Source: Nonomuraea endophytica
GTDB taxonomy: Bacteria > Actinomycetota > Actinomycetes > Streptosporangiales > Streptosporangiaceae
Assembly: GCF_014203235.1 (NCBI RefSeq)
Contig: NZ_JACHIN010000015.1
Location: 204,432 to 268,431, forward strand
Length of the DNA stretch: 64,000 bases
Direction of reading: 5' to 3'
In this document: piece after piece, positions 8,811-18,241 of the stretch
Layout of the letters: each line of letters begins with the position of its first letter
Position numbering within the stretch: the first letter of the stretch is position 1
Notes under the pieces: generated by a model
The model's database searches: none
What the model was told of the DNA's origin: nothing
The model's input: the letters and a program-made list of their open reading frames with translations, nothing else
Made by a program: the position numbers and the translations under genes

Positions 8811-9458
8811 TCAGCGAATCTCACTGATTTCGGGTCCTCGCTGGAACGGGTCGAGCCCGGGGTCGGGCGCGTCCTGCTCGGATGCGTTCTCGTTGGGACG
8901 GCGCAGCGGGATCGCCTCTTCCCTGGCCATCGGGTCGCTGCCGCGCACCACCACGATGTCCCTGACGAAGTCGAGAAACTCCTCCGCCACCTTCTCGTCG
9001 AGGGCGGCGCGGCCGCTGATGATGGCCAGCAGGAGCCAGCGCGGGCCGTCGACGCCGAGGTAGCGGATCTGGCGGCGTTCGCCGTCGGACTCGACCTCGC
9101 CCCTCAGCTCGGCGCCCAGCGGGCCCTCGCTCACGGACAGGCCGCTCGCGGTGCTCGTGATCTTGGTGCGTACCTCGTCCCACAGACCCGAGGACTTGGG
9201 CGCGGCCATCGCCTGGACCTGCAGCGTGCTCTCCTCGTAGAGAGCGATCACGCTGACGTGCTGGTCGCCCATGGCGGCCAGGCGGATGTCGAAGGCCGGG
9301 TGATGCGGGACCCGCAGGCCGCCCAGGTCGATCCGGTCTGTCTCCGGGTGCGCCTCGTCGGCGTCCCAGGGACCTGACTCGCGGTCAGGCTCGCGTGCCG
9401 CCGATTCCTCGACGACCGGCTCCTGCCCGCGACGCTTGCGTCGGAACACGTTCCTCAC
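8811..9458 (-). CDS. DUF3710 domain-containing protein
   Basis: 215 residues, GTG start. A basic, disordered N-terminus (FRRKRRGQE) precedes the DUF3710 domain (about 45-190), with IDLGGLRVP and the region around GVDGPRWLLLAIISGRA. The C-terminus is disordered. The function is unknown. It is the Rv2696c counterpart and follows dut by three bases, the usual order in actinobacteria. Confidence 0.9.
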   Translation of the reverse strand: MRNVFRRKRRGQEPVVEESAAREPDRESGPWDADEAHPETDRIDLGGLRVPHHPAFDIRLAAMGDQHVSVIALYEESTLQVQAMAAPKSSGLWDEVRTKITSTASGLSVSEGPLGAELRGEVESDGERRQIRYLGVDGPRWLLLAIISGRAALDEKVAEEFLDFVRDIVVVRGSDPMAREEAIPLRRPNENASEQDAPDPGLDPFQRGPEISEIR

Positions 9459-9461
9459 TCC

Positions 9462-9965
9462 TTAACGTCCGGTAGAACCAAAGCCGCCGTTGCCGCGTGC
9501 CGATCCGGGCAGGCGCTCGACCTCGGCGAAGGCGGCGCGCTCCACACGCTGGATGACCAGCTGGGCGACCCGGTCGCCGCGGCGCAGGCGGAAGGCGTTC
9601 TTGGTGTCGGTGTTGATCAGCGTCACCTTGATCTCGCCACGGTATCCGGCATCGACGGTGCCGGGGGCGTTGACGAGGGTCACGCCGTGCTTGGCGGCCA
9701 GGCCCGAGCGCGGGTGCACGAACGCGGCGTAGCCGTCGGGCAGCGCGATCGCCAGCCCGGTGCCGACCATCGCGCGCTCGCCGGGCAGCAGTTCGACGTC
9801 CTCGGCGGCGTAGAGGTCGGCGCCGGCGTCGCCCGGATGGGCATAGGACGGCGGCGGCAGATCGCGGTCGAGCCGCTGGATCAGCACCTCCGTGTCCGTC
9901 GGCCGCGCGACGCTCGCGCGCCGCCCGTCCGCTCCGCCCACTGCGTCGGACTCACTCCCGCTCAC
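9462..9965 (-). CDS. dut: Deoxyuridine 5'-triphosphate nucleotidohydrolase (dUTPase)
   Basis: 167 residues; hydrolyses dUTP to dUMP, keeping uracil out of DNA and feeding thymidylate synthesis. All five motifs of trimeric dUTPases are visible: GDAGADLYA (1), PRSGLAAKHG (2), GTVDAGYRGE with the catalytic Asp (3), RGDRVAQLVI (4) and the C-terminal arm RGNGGFGSTGR (5). The GTG start at 9965 sits in a GTGA overlap with the upstream thioesterase stop. It adds about 20 disordered residues compared with the usual 150-residue enzyme, so an internal start is possible. Confidence 0.95.
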   Translation of the reverse strand: MSGSESDAVGGADGRRASVARPTDTEVLIQRLDRDLPPPSYAHPGDAGADLYAAEDVELLPGERAMVGTGLAIALPDGYAAFVHPRSGLAAKHGVTLVNAPGTVDAGYRGEIKVTLINTDTKNAFRLRRGDRVAQLVIQRVERAAFAEVERLPGSARGNGGFGSTGR

Positions 9966-10516
9966 GGGTTCACCTCGTACTCGTGATGTTCGGCCGCCAT
10001 GGCCTCGGCGTCGCCGTGCTGCGCGAAGTGCTCCATGTTCACCTCGACGAACAGCGCCGCGGCGCGGACGGCGACCGGGCCGTCGGGGGCGCCAACGCGC
10101 CCCTCAGCCTCAAGGTACGCCTTCCGCCCCGCCACACCGGTGCACCAGGCACGCAGGTGGAGTGTCGTGCCCACGGGAACCGGGAGGAGGTAGTCGGTCT
10201 CCAGGCGGGCCGTGACATACGGCTTGTGGAACAGCCAGATGGACATTCCGATGACTTCGTCCATCGCCGCGGCGAGCACGCCGCCGTGCGCCAGCCCCGG
10301 CGCTCCCTGGTGCGCCGTGCCGACCGTGAACTCCGCCTCGACCGTGGCCCCGTCGGGCGTGCGGGCGGCGAGGTGGAGGCCGGTCGGGTGGTCGGCGCCG
10401 CAGCCGAAGCACCGGCTGTAGTGGGAGCCGAGCGCCGAACCCGGCGGAGGCGCGTTGAGGTGCGCCTTCGGCTGGTCCGCGCCCTCGGGAGGCGTGGTCA
10501 GGGAGGAACGAGTCAC
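9962..10516 (-). CDS. PaaI-type hotdog thioesterase
   Basis: 184 residues, GTG start. A single 4HBT hotdog domain covers about 60-165, with the family signature LAHGGVLAAAMDEVIG in the long central helix. An SRCFGCGADHPTGLHL segment near residue 33 is common in this subgroup. The substrate is presumably an acyl-CoA. It overlaps dut by four bases, yet dut is not a metabolic partner, so the coupling is probably incidental. It is distinct from the true paaI at 28794 despite the shared fold. Confidence 0.88.
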   Translation of the reverse strand: MTRSSLTTPPEGADQPKAHLNAPPPGSALGSHYSRCFGCGADHPTGLHLAARTPDGATVEAEFTVGTAHQGAPGLAHGGVLAAAMDEVIGMSIWLFHKPYVTARLETDYLLPVPVGTTLHLRAWCTGVAGRKAYLEAEGRVGAPDGPVAVRAAALFVEVNMEHFAQHGDAEAMAAEHHEYEVNP

Positions 10517-10527
10517 GGGTGACGAGG

Positions 10528-11826
10528 TTACTCCTTGCCGGAGGCCGCCACGTCCTTGGCGACCGCACCGGACTCCGTGGACGCGGGCGCACCGGACTCC
10601 GTGGACGCCCCGGACTCCGTGGGACCGGATTCCTTGGAACCCGGCTCCGTGGGCGCCGGGGCGGCGGGCTGGTCGGGCGCGGGCTTCGCGGGCGTCTGCG
10701 ACGTGGGCGGGTCAGCGGGCGGGAGCTCCTGCGGCGGATCGTGGCGCAGCTCGGGCAGCGCCCGGTAGATGACGGCGGCCACCGGGACCGCCACCACGGC
10801 GCCCGCGATGCCGCCCATGATGCCGCCGACCGCCAGCACCAGGATGATCGCCAGCGGGTGGAAGTTGAGCGCCCGCCCGACGATCAACGGCTGCAGCACG
10901 TGGTTTTCCAGCTGCTGCTCGACGACGAGCACGATGAGGAAGACCAGCGCCTTCCACGGCTCGACGGAACCCAGCGTGACCAGCGTGGCCACGGTGCCGG
11001 CGAAGAAGATGCCGACGATCGGGATGAAGCTGGCCAGGAAGATCAGTACGGCCAGCGCCGCCCAGAGCGGCACCCCCAGCCCGGCCAGCACGATGCCCAT
11101 GATCACGCCGTGCACCGCGGCGACCGCCACCGTGCCCTGGACGTAGTGGGAGATCGTGACCCAGGCGGCGGTGCCGGCCCGGTCGACCCGCGGCGCCATG
11201 CCGCCGAACGCCTTCAGGAACCAGGCCCAGATCCGGTCGCCATCCTTGAGCAGGAAGAACGTGACGAACAACAGCAGCACGATCGAGGCGAGGATCTCCA
11301 CGAAGACCTGGCCGGCGGCCAGCGCGGTGCTGGTCAGCGCCGCCTGCTGCTGGGTGATCCAGCTCGTGATCTGCCCGGTCCACTTGCTGAGCTCGGCCTC
11401 GCTGAGGTGCAGCGGCCCCACCAGCATCCAGTCGCGCACGTTGTTGATCGTCGCGGTGATCTGCTTGGCCAGCTGCGGGAACTCCTCGCTGGCCCGCGTG
11501 CCCACCAGCCAGCCGGTGCCGCCCAGGACGGCCAGCGCCACCAGCATCGTCATCCAGGTGGCGTAGATCGGGCGCAGCCCGGCCCTGCGGAAGAAGCGGG
11601 TCAGCGGATAGAGCAGAGCGGCCAGCAGCAGCGCGATCGCCACCGGCAGCGCCACGAAGCTCAGCCGGGCGATGACCTGCGCGAAGACGTAGACGACCAC
11701 TCCGACGAGGATCAGGCAGGCACTCCACGCCGCCATCCGGGCTAGGAACGGCGGCACGAGTTTCGTCAGTCGGTCGGAGAACACGTGTTCAAGACTGGCA
11801 CGTCCCACCGACAGATGCGCGCACAT
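10528..11826 (-). CDS. AI-2E family transporter with repeat-rich C-terminus
   Basis: 432 residues. The AI-2E/YdiK membrane domain (about 35-375) contains roughly eight hydrophobic segments, including the family-typical FIPIVGIFFAG and the helix LVFLIVLVVEQQLENHVLQP. Members are membrane proteins of uncertain role (quorum-signal or ion export has been proposed). The last 60 residues are Pro/Ser/Thr/Glu-rich and include repeated TESGA units. The ATG at 11826 is used; MAAWSACL about 30 residues in is an alternative start. Divergent from the DUF6351 gene. Confidence 0.88.
   Translation of the reverse strand: MCAHLSVGRASLEHVFSDRLTKLVPPFLARMAAWSACLILVGVVVYVFAQVIARLSFVALPVAIALLLAALLYPLTRFFRRAGLRPIYATWMTMLVALAVLGGTGWLVGTRASEEFPQLAKQITATINNVRDWMLVGPLHLSEAELSKWTGQITSWITQQQAALTSTALAAGQVFVEILASIVLLLFVTFFLLKDGDRIWAWFLKAFGGMAPRVDRAGTAAWVTISHYVQGTVAVAAVHGVIMGIVLAGLGVPLWAALAVLIFLASFIPIVGIFFAGTVATLVTLGSVEPWKALVFLIVLVVEQQLENHVLQPLIVGRALNFHPLAIILVLAVGGIMGGIAGAVVAVPVAAVIYRALPELRHDPPQELPPADPPTSQTPAKPAPDQPAAPAPTEPGSKESGPTESGASTESGAPASTESGAVAKDVAASGKE
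10553..10640. repeat. Degenerate repeat in the AI-2E gene C-terminus
   Basis: CGGACTCCGTGGACGC-like units recur on the plus strand and encode the repeated TESGA blocks of the cytosolic tail. The unit spacing is irregular but always a multiple of three. Confidence 0.6.
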
Positions 11827-11870
11827 ATTCGGGCCTGTGCAAGGTCAGCGGCCCATGTCACGTTCGACCC

Positions 11871-14009
11871 ATGAAGGCTGTCCCGATCTTAGTGGCGCTC
11901 CTCATGGCGCTGTCCGGTCTCACCGCCTTACCCGCCCACGCGGGCGGCGGCCTCGCGCTGGAGGTGCTCTCCAGCCGCCCCGACCAGGTGAGCGGCGGTG
12001 ACGCCCTGCTGAGGGTACGGCTCGCGCCACGGCTGAAAGTGCTGCGTAACGGCGAGGACGTGACCTCGGCCTTCGCCCCCGACCCGGGCGGCAGGACGGC
12101 GACCGGCCTGGTGACCGGCCTGCGCACGGGCGAGAACCTGGTGACCGCGACGGCGCGGCCGTACCGGGACGTGCTGCGGCTGCGCGACCACCCGATCTCG
12201 GGACCGATCTTCTCGGGCCCGCAGCAGTACCCGTTCGTCTGCAAGACCGAGCGCTCCGGCCTCGGCCCGCCCGTGGCCGACAACCAGGATCGGCGGGGCT
12301 ACCGGGTCGAGGGCGGCTGGAGCAAGGACTGCTTCGCCCCGTCGGTCACCGACCGCGTCTACCGCTCGACCGGCGGCCAGTGGAAGCCGATGCCCGCGGA
12401 ACGCCCGGCCGACATGTCCACCACGAAGCTGCTCGACGGGCGCACCGTCGACTTCGTGGTCAAGCGCGAGCGCGGCGTCATCAACCGCTTCCTCTACTCG
12501 ATCGCGGTCGTGGAGGGCGGCTGGAACCAGCGGGCCATGTACCGCTTCGACGGCGGCGTCGCGATCGGCCGCGACCAGGGCACGCTCGGCGGCAGCGCCC
12601 TCGACCCGCACGGCCTGGGCCTGGGCTACGCGATCCTGCACTCCTCGGGCACGCGCACCTCGACCCACTACAACCTGATCGTCGGCGGCGAGACCGCGCT
12701 GATGGTCAAGGAGCGCTTCATCGAGCTGTACGGCAGGCCGCTCTACACGGTGGGCGTAGGCGGCTCGGGCGGCGCCATCCAGCAGTACGTCTACGCCCAG
12801 AACTACGGCGACCGGATCATCGATGCCGCCATCCCCCAGTACTCCTATCCCGACATGGTCACCCAGACCATCCACATCGGCGACTGCGAGCTGCTCGAAC
12901 GCTACATGGACGCCACCCCGCGCTGGGCGAACTGGAACTCCAGGACCGCCCTGATCGGCCTGAACGCCAGCGACACCGTCGCCAACCCCTACACGAGGCA
13001 GCCGGGCGCCAGCGAGTGCGTGATCGGCTGGCGCGGCCTGACCCCGCTGGCCATGAACCCGAAGTGGACCGACGACAACGACCCCGAGTGGGACAAGATG
13101 GACCCGCCGGGCGTCAAGGACACCGTCCACTGGACCCACTGGGAAGACCTCAAGAACGTCTACGGCGTCGGCCCCGACGGCTACGCCCGCTCCCCCTGGG
13201 ACAACGTCGGCGTGCAGTACGGCCTGAAGGCCCTGCGCGAAGGCGTCATCACCCCCGACGAGTTCCTGGACGTCAACGAGAAGGCGGGCTCGTGGAAGGA
13301 GTCGCGCGACATGGTCCAGGAGGGCTGCCCGTTCGTCCCGGCCGCCTGCCCGGCCGACTGGGACCCGTGGAGCGCCCGCAACATCGCTCCGGGCCGCAGG
13401 ACCGGCGACCCGGTCGCGATCCGCAACGTCGAGCGCAGCGGCCTGGTCTTCAGGGGCGACGTCGACATCCCGGTCATCGACTGGCGCCACTACCTGGAAG
13501 ACCGGCTCGACATGCACAACAGCCACCAGTCGTTCGCCTCGCGGCAGCGGATGCTCGACCATGACGGCGACGCCGGCAACCAGGTGATCTGGTTCACCGA
13601 CGCCCGCCCGGACGGGCCGCGCTCCGACCAGACGCCGCAGGCGCTGGAGGTCATCGACGCGTGGATGGCCAACATCCGCGAACGCCCGTGGCGCGGGGTG
13701 TCGGGCAACAAGCCGCCGCTGGCGGTGGACCGCTGCTTCGCCACCGACGGCACGCAGATCGCGGCCGGCCGCGGCGTCTGGAACGGCATACTCGACCGCC
13801 GCGAGCCGGGCGCCTGCACGAAGGCGTTCCCGCTGTATTCGACGAGCCGGATCGTGGCGGGCGGCCCGATCGAGGGCGGCGTCTTCAAGTGCCGGCTGCA
13901 GCCGGTCGCCAAGGCGGTCGCCCGCGGTCTCTACGGCACGTGGAAGCCGGCCCCCGCCGAGCGCGCCCGGCTGGACGCGGTCTTCCCGACGGGGGTGTGC
14001 GACTACTAG
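11871..14009 (+). CDS. Secreted DUF6351 family protein (putative alpha/beta-hydrolase)
   Basis: 712 residues starting with a clear Sec signal peptide (MKAVPILVALLMALSGL, cleavage near AHA-GGG, residue 24). A beta-sandwich-like N-terminal part precedes a large domain containing VGVGGSGGAIQQY, which looks like a Gly-x-Ser-x-Gly elbow as in tannase/feruloyl-esterase relatives. Several Cys residues could form disulphides. DUF6351 function is not established; extracellular ester hydrolysis is inference. The start ATG lies 44 bp from the divergent AI-2E gene. The 3' end overlaps valS by four bases. Confidence 0.85.
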   Translation: MKAVPILVALLMALSGLTALPAHAGGGLALEVLSSRPDQVSGGDALLRVRLAPRLKVLRNGEDVTSAFAPDPGGRTATGLVTGLRTGENLVTATARPYRDVLRLRDHPISGPIFSGPQQYPFVCKTERSGLGPPVADNQDRRGYRVEGGWSKDCFAPSVTDRVYRSTGGQWKPMPAERPADMSTTKLLDGRTVDFVVKRERGVINRFLYSIAVVEGGWNQRAMYRFDGGVAIGRDQGTLGGSALDPHGLGLGYAILHSSGTRTSTHYNLIVGGETALMVKERFIELYGRPLYTVGVGGSGGAIQQYVYAQNYGDRIIDAAIPQYSYPDMVTQTIHIGDCELLERYMDATPRWANWNSRTALIGLNASDTVANPYTRQPGASECVIGWRGLTPLAMNPKWTDDNDPEWDKMDPPGVKDTVHWTHWEDLKNVYGVGPDGYARSPWDNVGVQYGLKALREGVITPDEFLDVNEKAGSWKESRDMVQEGCPFVPAACPADWDPWSARNIAPGRRTGDPVAIRNVERSGLVFRGDVDIPVIDWRHYLEDRLDMHNSHQSFASRQRMLDHDGDAGNQVIWFTDARPDGPRSDQTPQALEVIDAWMANIRERPWRGVSGNKPPLAVDRCFATDGTQIAAGRGVWNGILDRREPGACTKAFPLYSTSRIVAGGPIEGGVFKCRLQPVAKAVARGLYGTWKPAPAERARLDAVFPTGVCDY

Positions 14010-16504
14010 CCGAGCTCCACCTCGACGGTGAGCGACTCTCCCGGCTCCAGGACGAACTCCTCGACGTTGCCGGCGCCGCAGAGGTCGTCCTGGGCCAGCC
14101 GTACCAGCGCCACCTCGGGGCCGGTGACGGTCAGCCTGGACACCTCGGCGCGCATCGACTGCTTGGCCTCGGACTTGGCCTTGCGCACCCGGCGCAGGAT
14201 CTCCGAGGCCACGGTCAGCACGGCGGGGTCGCCGCCGCCCGGTGCGGCCTGCGGCCACGCGGCGCGGTGGACCGAGCCCTCGCGCCACCACGACCAGACC
14301 TCTTCGGTGACGAACGGCAGGAACGGCGCGAACAGCCGCAACTGCGTCTCCAGCGCCCGCCGCAGCGCCACGACCGCCGAGGCGTCCCCCTCGTACGCCC
14401 GCGCCTTGACCAGCTCCAGATAGTCGTCGCAGAACGACCAGAAGAACCGCTCGGCGACCTCAAGGGCCCTGGTGTGGTCGTAGGACTCGAAGGCCCGGCC
14501 CGCCTCGGCGACGGCGTCGTCCAGCGCGGCCAGCATGGACAGATCCAGCGCCTCGGTCACCTCGCCGCCGACGTCGCCGAAGCCGAGCACGAACTTCGAG
14601 GCGTTGAGGATCTTGATGGCCAGCCTGCGGCCGACCTTGAGCTGGCCGGGGTCGAAGGCGGTGTCCACGCCGTAGCGGCCGTTGGCGGCCCAGTAGCGCA
14701 CGGCGTCGGAGCCGTACTGCTCCAGCAGCGCCATCGGGGTGACGACGTTCCCCTTGGACTTGGACATCTTCTTGCGGTCGGGGTCGAGGATCCACCCCGA
14801 CACGGCCGCGTCGCTCCACGGCAGGCTGCCGAACTCCAGGTGCGAGCGGGTCACCGTGGCGAACAACCAGGTGCGGATGATCTCGTGCGACTGCGAGCGC
14901 AGGTCCATCGGGAAGACCCGGCGGAACAGGTCGTCGTCGGTCTCCCAGCGGCCGGCGAGCTGCGGTGTCAGCGAGGACGTGGCCCAGGTGTCCATGACGT
15001 CGGTGTCGCCGGCGAAGCCGCCGGGCACGCCGCGCTGGTCCTCGGTGTAGCCGGGCGGCACGTCGGAGGACGGGTCGATCGGCAGCATCTCCTCCGGCGG
15101 CAGGATCGGCTCGTCGTGGAGCCGGTTGCCGGAGCCGTCGAGCTTGTACCAGACGGGGAACGGCACGCCGAAGAAGCGTTGCCGGGAGATGAGCCAGTCG
15201 CCGTTGAGCCCCTCGACCCAGTTGTCGTAGCGCACCCGCATGTGCGGCGGATGCCAGTTGAGCTCCCGGCCGCGCTCCAGCAGCCGCTCGCGCAGCACCT
15301 GGTCGCGCCCGCCGTTGCGGATGTACCACTGGCGGGTGGTGACGATCTCCAGCGGCTTGTCGCCGCGCTCGTAGAACTTCACCGTGCGCTGCACGGGTTT
15401 GGGCTCGCCGTCGAGGTCGCCGGACTCGCGCAGCATCTCCACGATCCGCTCGCGGGCGCTGTGGACGGTCTTCCCGGCCAGTTCCTTGTACGGCTCGCCG
15501 TCCACGCCCTCCGGCGGCTCGGGCAGCAGGCGCCCGTCCCAGCCGATGACCGAGCGCGTGTCCAGCCCCAGCTCACGCCACCAGGTGACGTCGGTGACGT
15601 CGCCGAAGGTGCAGATCATCGCGATGCCGGAGCCCTTGTCCATCTCTGCCAGGCGGTGGGCCACGATCGGCACCTCGACGCCGAACAGCGGCGTGAGCAC
15701 GCTCGTGCCGAACAACGGCTTGTAGCGCTCGTCGTCGGGGTGGGCCACCAGGGCCACGCAGGCGGGGATGAGCTCGGGCCGGGTGGTCTCGATGAAGACC
15801 GGCCCCTGGTCGCCGTAGAAGGAGATGCGGTGGAAGGCGCCGGGCCACTCGCGGTCCTCCAGCTCCGCCTGGGCGACGGCGGTGCGGAAGGTGACGTCCC
15901 AGAGCGTCGGCGCCTCGGCGAGGTAGGCCTCCCCGCGCGCGAGGTTGCGCAGGAAGGCGCGCTGCGAGACCGCGCGGGAGTCGTCGCCGATCGTGGTGTA
16001 GAGCAGCGACCAGTCGACCGACAGGCCGACGCGCCGCCAGACTTCCTCGAAGGCCTGCTCGTCGATGGCGGTCAGCTTGTGGCACAGCTCGACGAAGTTG
16101 CGCCGCGAGATGGGGATCTCCCGCTTGCCCGGCTTGTCCGGTGGAGCGAACTCCGGGTCATAGGGCAGGGAGGCGTCGCCGCGCACGCCGTAGACGTTCT
16201 GCACCCGGCGCTCGGTGGGCAGGCCGTTGTCGTCCCAGCCGATCGGGTAGAAGACCTCGTAGCCCGCCATCCGCTTGTAGCGGGCCATGATGTCGGTGTG
16301 GGTGTAGGAGAAGACGTGGCCGACGTGCAGCGAGCCGGAGACGGTGGGCGGCGGGGTGTCGATCGAGAAGATCTCGGGCCGCTCACGGGTACGGTCGAAG
16401 CGGTAGACGCCTTCGTCCTCCCAGCGGGCTACCCATACCTGCTCCAGGCCGTCGAGAGTCGGCTTCTCCGGCATGGCGGCATGGCGTAGTCGCTGTTGAG
16501 TCAT
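14006..16504 (-). CDS. valS: Valyl-tRNA synthetase
   Basis: 832 residues; charges tRNA-Val with valine in the cytosol. The HIGH-equivalent SLHVGHVFSYTHTD lies near residue 57, the CP1 editing domain at about 190-390, and KMSKSKGNVVTP near 580. The anticodon-binding domain follows. It lacks the long C-terminal coiled coil of E. coli ValRS (951 residues) and resembles the shorter archaeal-like type. ATG start. Its promoter region (16505-16583) is shared with the divergent DUF4235 gene. Confidence 0.95.
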   Translation of the reverse strand: MTQQRLRHAAMPEKPTLDGLEQVWVARWEDEGVYRFDRTRERPEIFSIDTPPPTVSGSLHVGHVFSYTHTDIMARYKRMAGYEVFYPIGWDDNGLPTERRVQNVYGVRGDASLPYDPEFAPPDKPGKREIPISRRNFVELCHKLTAIDEQAFEEVWRRVGLSVDWSLLYTTIGDDSRAVSQRAFLRNLARGEAYLAEAPTLWDVTFRTAVAQAELEDREWPGAFHRISFYGDQGPVFIETTRPELIPACVALVAHPDDERYKPLFGTSVLTPLFGVEVPIVAHRLAEMDKGSGIAMICTFGDVTDVTWWRELGLDTRSVIGWDGRLLPEPPEGVDGEPYKELAGKTVHSARERIVEMLRESGDLDGEPKPVQRTVKFYERGDKPLEIVTTRQWYIRNGGRDQVLRERLLERGRELNWHPPHMRVRYDNWVEGLNGDWLISRQRFFGVPFPVWYKLDGSGNRLHDEPILPPEEMLPIDPSSDVPPGYTEDQRGVPGGFAGDTDVMDTWATSSLTPQLAGRWETDDDLFRRVFPMDLRSQSHEIIRTWLFATVTRSHLEFGSLPWSDAAVSGWILDPDRKKMSKSKGNVVTPMALLEQYGSDAVRYWAANGRYGVDTAFDPGQLKVGRRLAIKILNASKFVLGFGDVGGEVTEALDLSMLAALDDAVAEAGRAFESYDHTRALEVAERFFWSFCDDYLELVKARAYEGDASAVVALRRALETQLRLFAPFLPFVTEEVWSWWREGSVHRAAWPQAAPGGGDPAVLTVASEILRRVRKAKSEAKQSMRAEVSRLTVTGPEVALVRLAQDDLCGAGNVEEFVLEPGESLTVEVELG

Positions 16505-16583
16505 GCCTCCTTATGGTACGGCTTCGCACGGCTCGCAGAAGCTAGAGACTAGTGTTCGTTACATAGGCGAAGGAGTGATCAGG

Positions 16584-16862
16584 ATGGCGGACGACAAGCC
16601 CGATGTCGCGTGGCGGGTGATCGGTGGTCTGGTGGGTCTGGCGACCGCGTGGGCGGCCAGGAAGCTGCTCGGGTTCGTCTGGGTCAAGGCGACGGGCAAG
16701 GAGCCCCCGATCGACTCGGAGTCCCCCGAGGTCAGCATGGCTGAGGCCATCGGCTACGCGGTCGTGATGGGCGTCGGCATGTCGGTGGCGCAGATCGTGG
16801 TCAACAAGACCGCGAAGAAGCGCTACGACGCCTGGAAGGCGCTCAAGACTCCAAAGCCGTGA
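16584..16862 (+). CDS. DUF4235 family small membrane protein
   Basis: 92 residues with two hydrophobic segments (about 10-30 and 54-72) separated by a charged loop, ending in a basic tail. This is the usual DUF4235 layout in actinobacteria; function unknown. The start ATG at 16584 is preceded by AAGGAG with a spacing of eight. Longer in-frame readings begin upstream of this ribosome site and are less likely. It overlaps the convergent otsA end by 20 bp. Confidence 0.85.
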   Translation: MADDKPDVAWRVIGGLVGLATAWAARKLLGFVWVKATGKEPPIDSESPEVSMAEAIGYAVVMGVGMSVAQIVVNKTAKKRYDAWKALKTPKP

Positions 16863-18228
16863 GAAACTCGCTGGCCCAGCGGTCGACGTCGTAGGTGGCC
16901 ACCCGGCGCCGCATCGTGCGCATGCGCCGGGCCAGCTCGTGCGGCGAGGCGTTCATGGCGGCCATCATCTCCCGTTTGAGCCCCTCCACGTCGTACGGGT
17001 TGACCAGGTACGCCGAGCGCAGCTCGGAGGCGGCCCCGGCGAACTCGCTCAGCACCAGCGCGCCCTGCAGATCGTGGTGGCAGGAGACGTACTCCTTGGC
17101 CACGAGGTTCATCCCGTCGCGCAGCGGCGTCACGACCATGATGTCGGCGGCCAGGTAGAGAGCAGCCAGTTCCTCCCGGTCGTAGGACTGGTGGAAGTAC
17201 TGCACCGGCTGGGCCCCGAGCACCGAGTACTCGCCGTTGATCCGGCCGACCTGCAGCTCGATGTCGTCGCGCAGCCGCCGGTATTCCTCGACCCGCTCCC
17301 TGCTGGGCGTCGCGATCTGCACGAACACCGCCTCACCGGGAGCCAGGCTCTCGTCGCGCAGCAGTTCCCCGAAGGCTTCGAGCCGCCGCCCGATGCCCTT
17401 GGTGTAGTCGAGCCGGTCGACGCCGAGCAGCATGTGCTCGGGATCGCCGAGCTCGACCCGTATCTCCTTGGCCCGGTGCATGATGTGCGGCTCGCGCACG
17501 AGCGTGTCCAGCTCGGAGAAGTCGACGGAGATCGGGAAGGCCTGGGTGGTGACGACCCGGTCCTCCAGGAAGATCTCGTTGCTCTTGTACGGCAGGCCGA
17601 GCAGCCGCCTGCACAACATCCGGAAGTTCGCCGCCCCGCCGGGCAGCTGGAAGCCGACCAGGTCCGCCCCGAGCAGCCCTTCGACCAGCTCGCGCCGCCA
17701 CGGCAGCCGCCAGAACAGCTCGACGGGCGGGAACGGGATGTGCAGGAAGAACCCGATGCGCAGGTCGGGCCGCATCGCGCGGAGCATGGCCGGCACGAGC
17801 TGCAGCTGGTAGTCCTGCACCCACACCACGGCGCCCTGCTCGGCGACCTCGGCGGCGGCCTGCGCGAAGCGCTCGTTGACGGTGCGGTAGGACTCCCACA
17901 TCTCGCGTTCGAACACCGGCGGCGCGACCACGTCGTGGTAGAGCGGCCAGAGCGTGGAGTTGGAGAAGCCCTCGTAGTAGAGCTCGACCTCCTCCGCGGT
18001 CAGCGGGACCGGGATGAGGTCCATGCCGTCGTTCTCGAACGGCTCCAGGAGCTCGTCGGCGGCGCCGTGCCAGCCGAGCCAGGCGCCTTTCCGGCGTTGC
18101 ATGACCGGGGCGATGGCGGTGACCAGTCCTCCAGGGCTTCGACGCCACGATGCCGTTCCGTCAGGCCCCACCGTGCGGTCCACCGGCAGGCGGTTCGCCA
18201 CGATCAGGAACGAGCTACGGCTGGTCAC
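16843..18228 (-). CDS. otsA: Trehalose-6-phosphate synthase (alpha,alpha-trehalose-phosphate synthase, UDP-forming)
   Basis: 461 residues; makes trehalose 6-phosphate from glucose 6-phosphate and an NDP-glucose (GT20 family). The N-terminus FLIVANRLPVDR, the acceptor region GWHGAADE, HIPFPPVELFWRLPWR, the donor site LDYTKGIGRRL and PLRDGMNLVAKEY are all present. I chose the GTG at 18228 because AGGGAA lies seven bases upstream and the protein then starts just before the conserved VANRLPV strand; a start at 18273 would overlap the upstream gene. No otsB phosphatase is in the window. Confidence 0.93.
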   Translation of the reverse strand: MTSRSSFLIVANRLPVDRTVGPDGTASWRRSPGGLVTAIAPVMQRRKGAWLGWHGAADELLEPFENDGMDLIPVPLTAEEVELYYEGFSNSTLWPLYHDVVAPPVFEREMWESYRTVNERFAQAAAEVAEQGAVVWVQDYQLQLVPAMLRAMRPDLRIGFFLHIPFPPVELFWRLPWRRELVEGLLGADLVGFQLPGGAANFRMLCRRLLGLPYKSNEIFLEDRVVTTQAFPISVDFSELDTLVREPHIMHRAKEIRVELGDPEHMLLGVDRLDYTKGIGRRLEAFGELLRDESLAPGEAVFVQIATPSRERVEEYRRLRDDIELQVGRINGEYSVLGAQPVQYFHQSYDREELAALYLAADIMVVTPLRDGMNLVAKEYVSCHHDLQGALVLSEFAGAASELRSAYLVNPYDVEGLKREMMAAMNASPHELARRMRTMRRRVATYDVDRWASEFLTALES

Positions 18229-18241
18229 CAAGGATTCCCTC

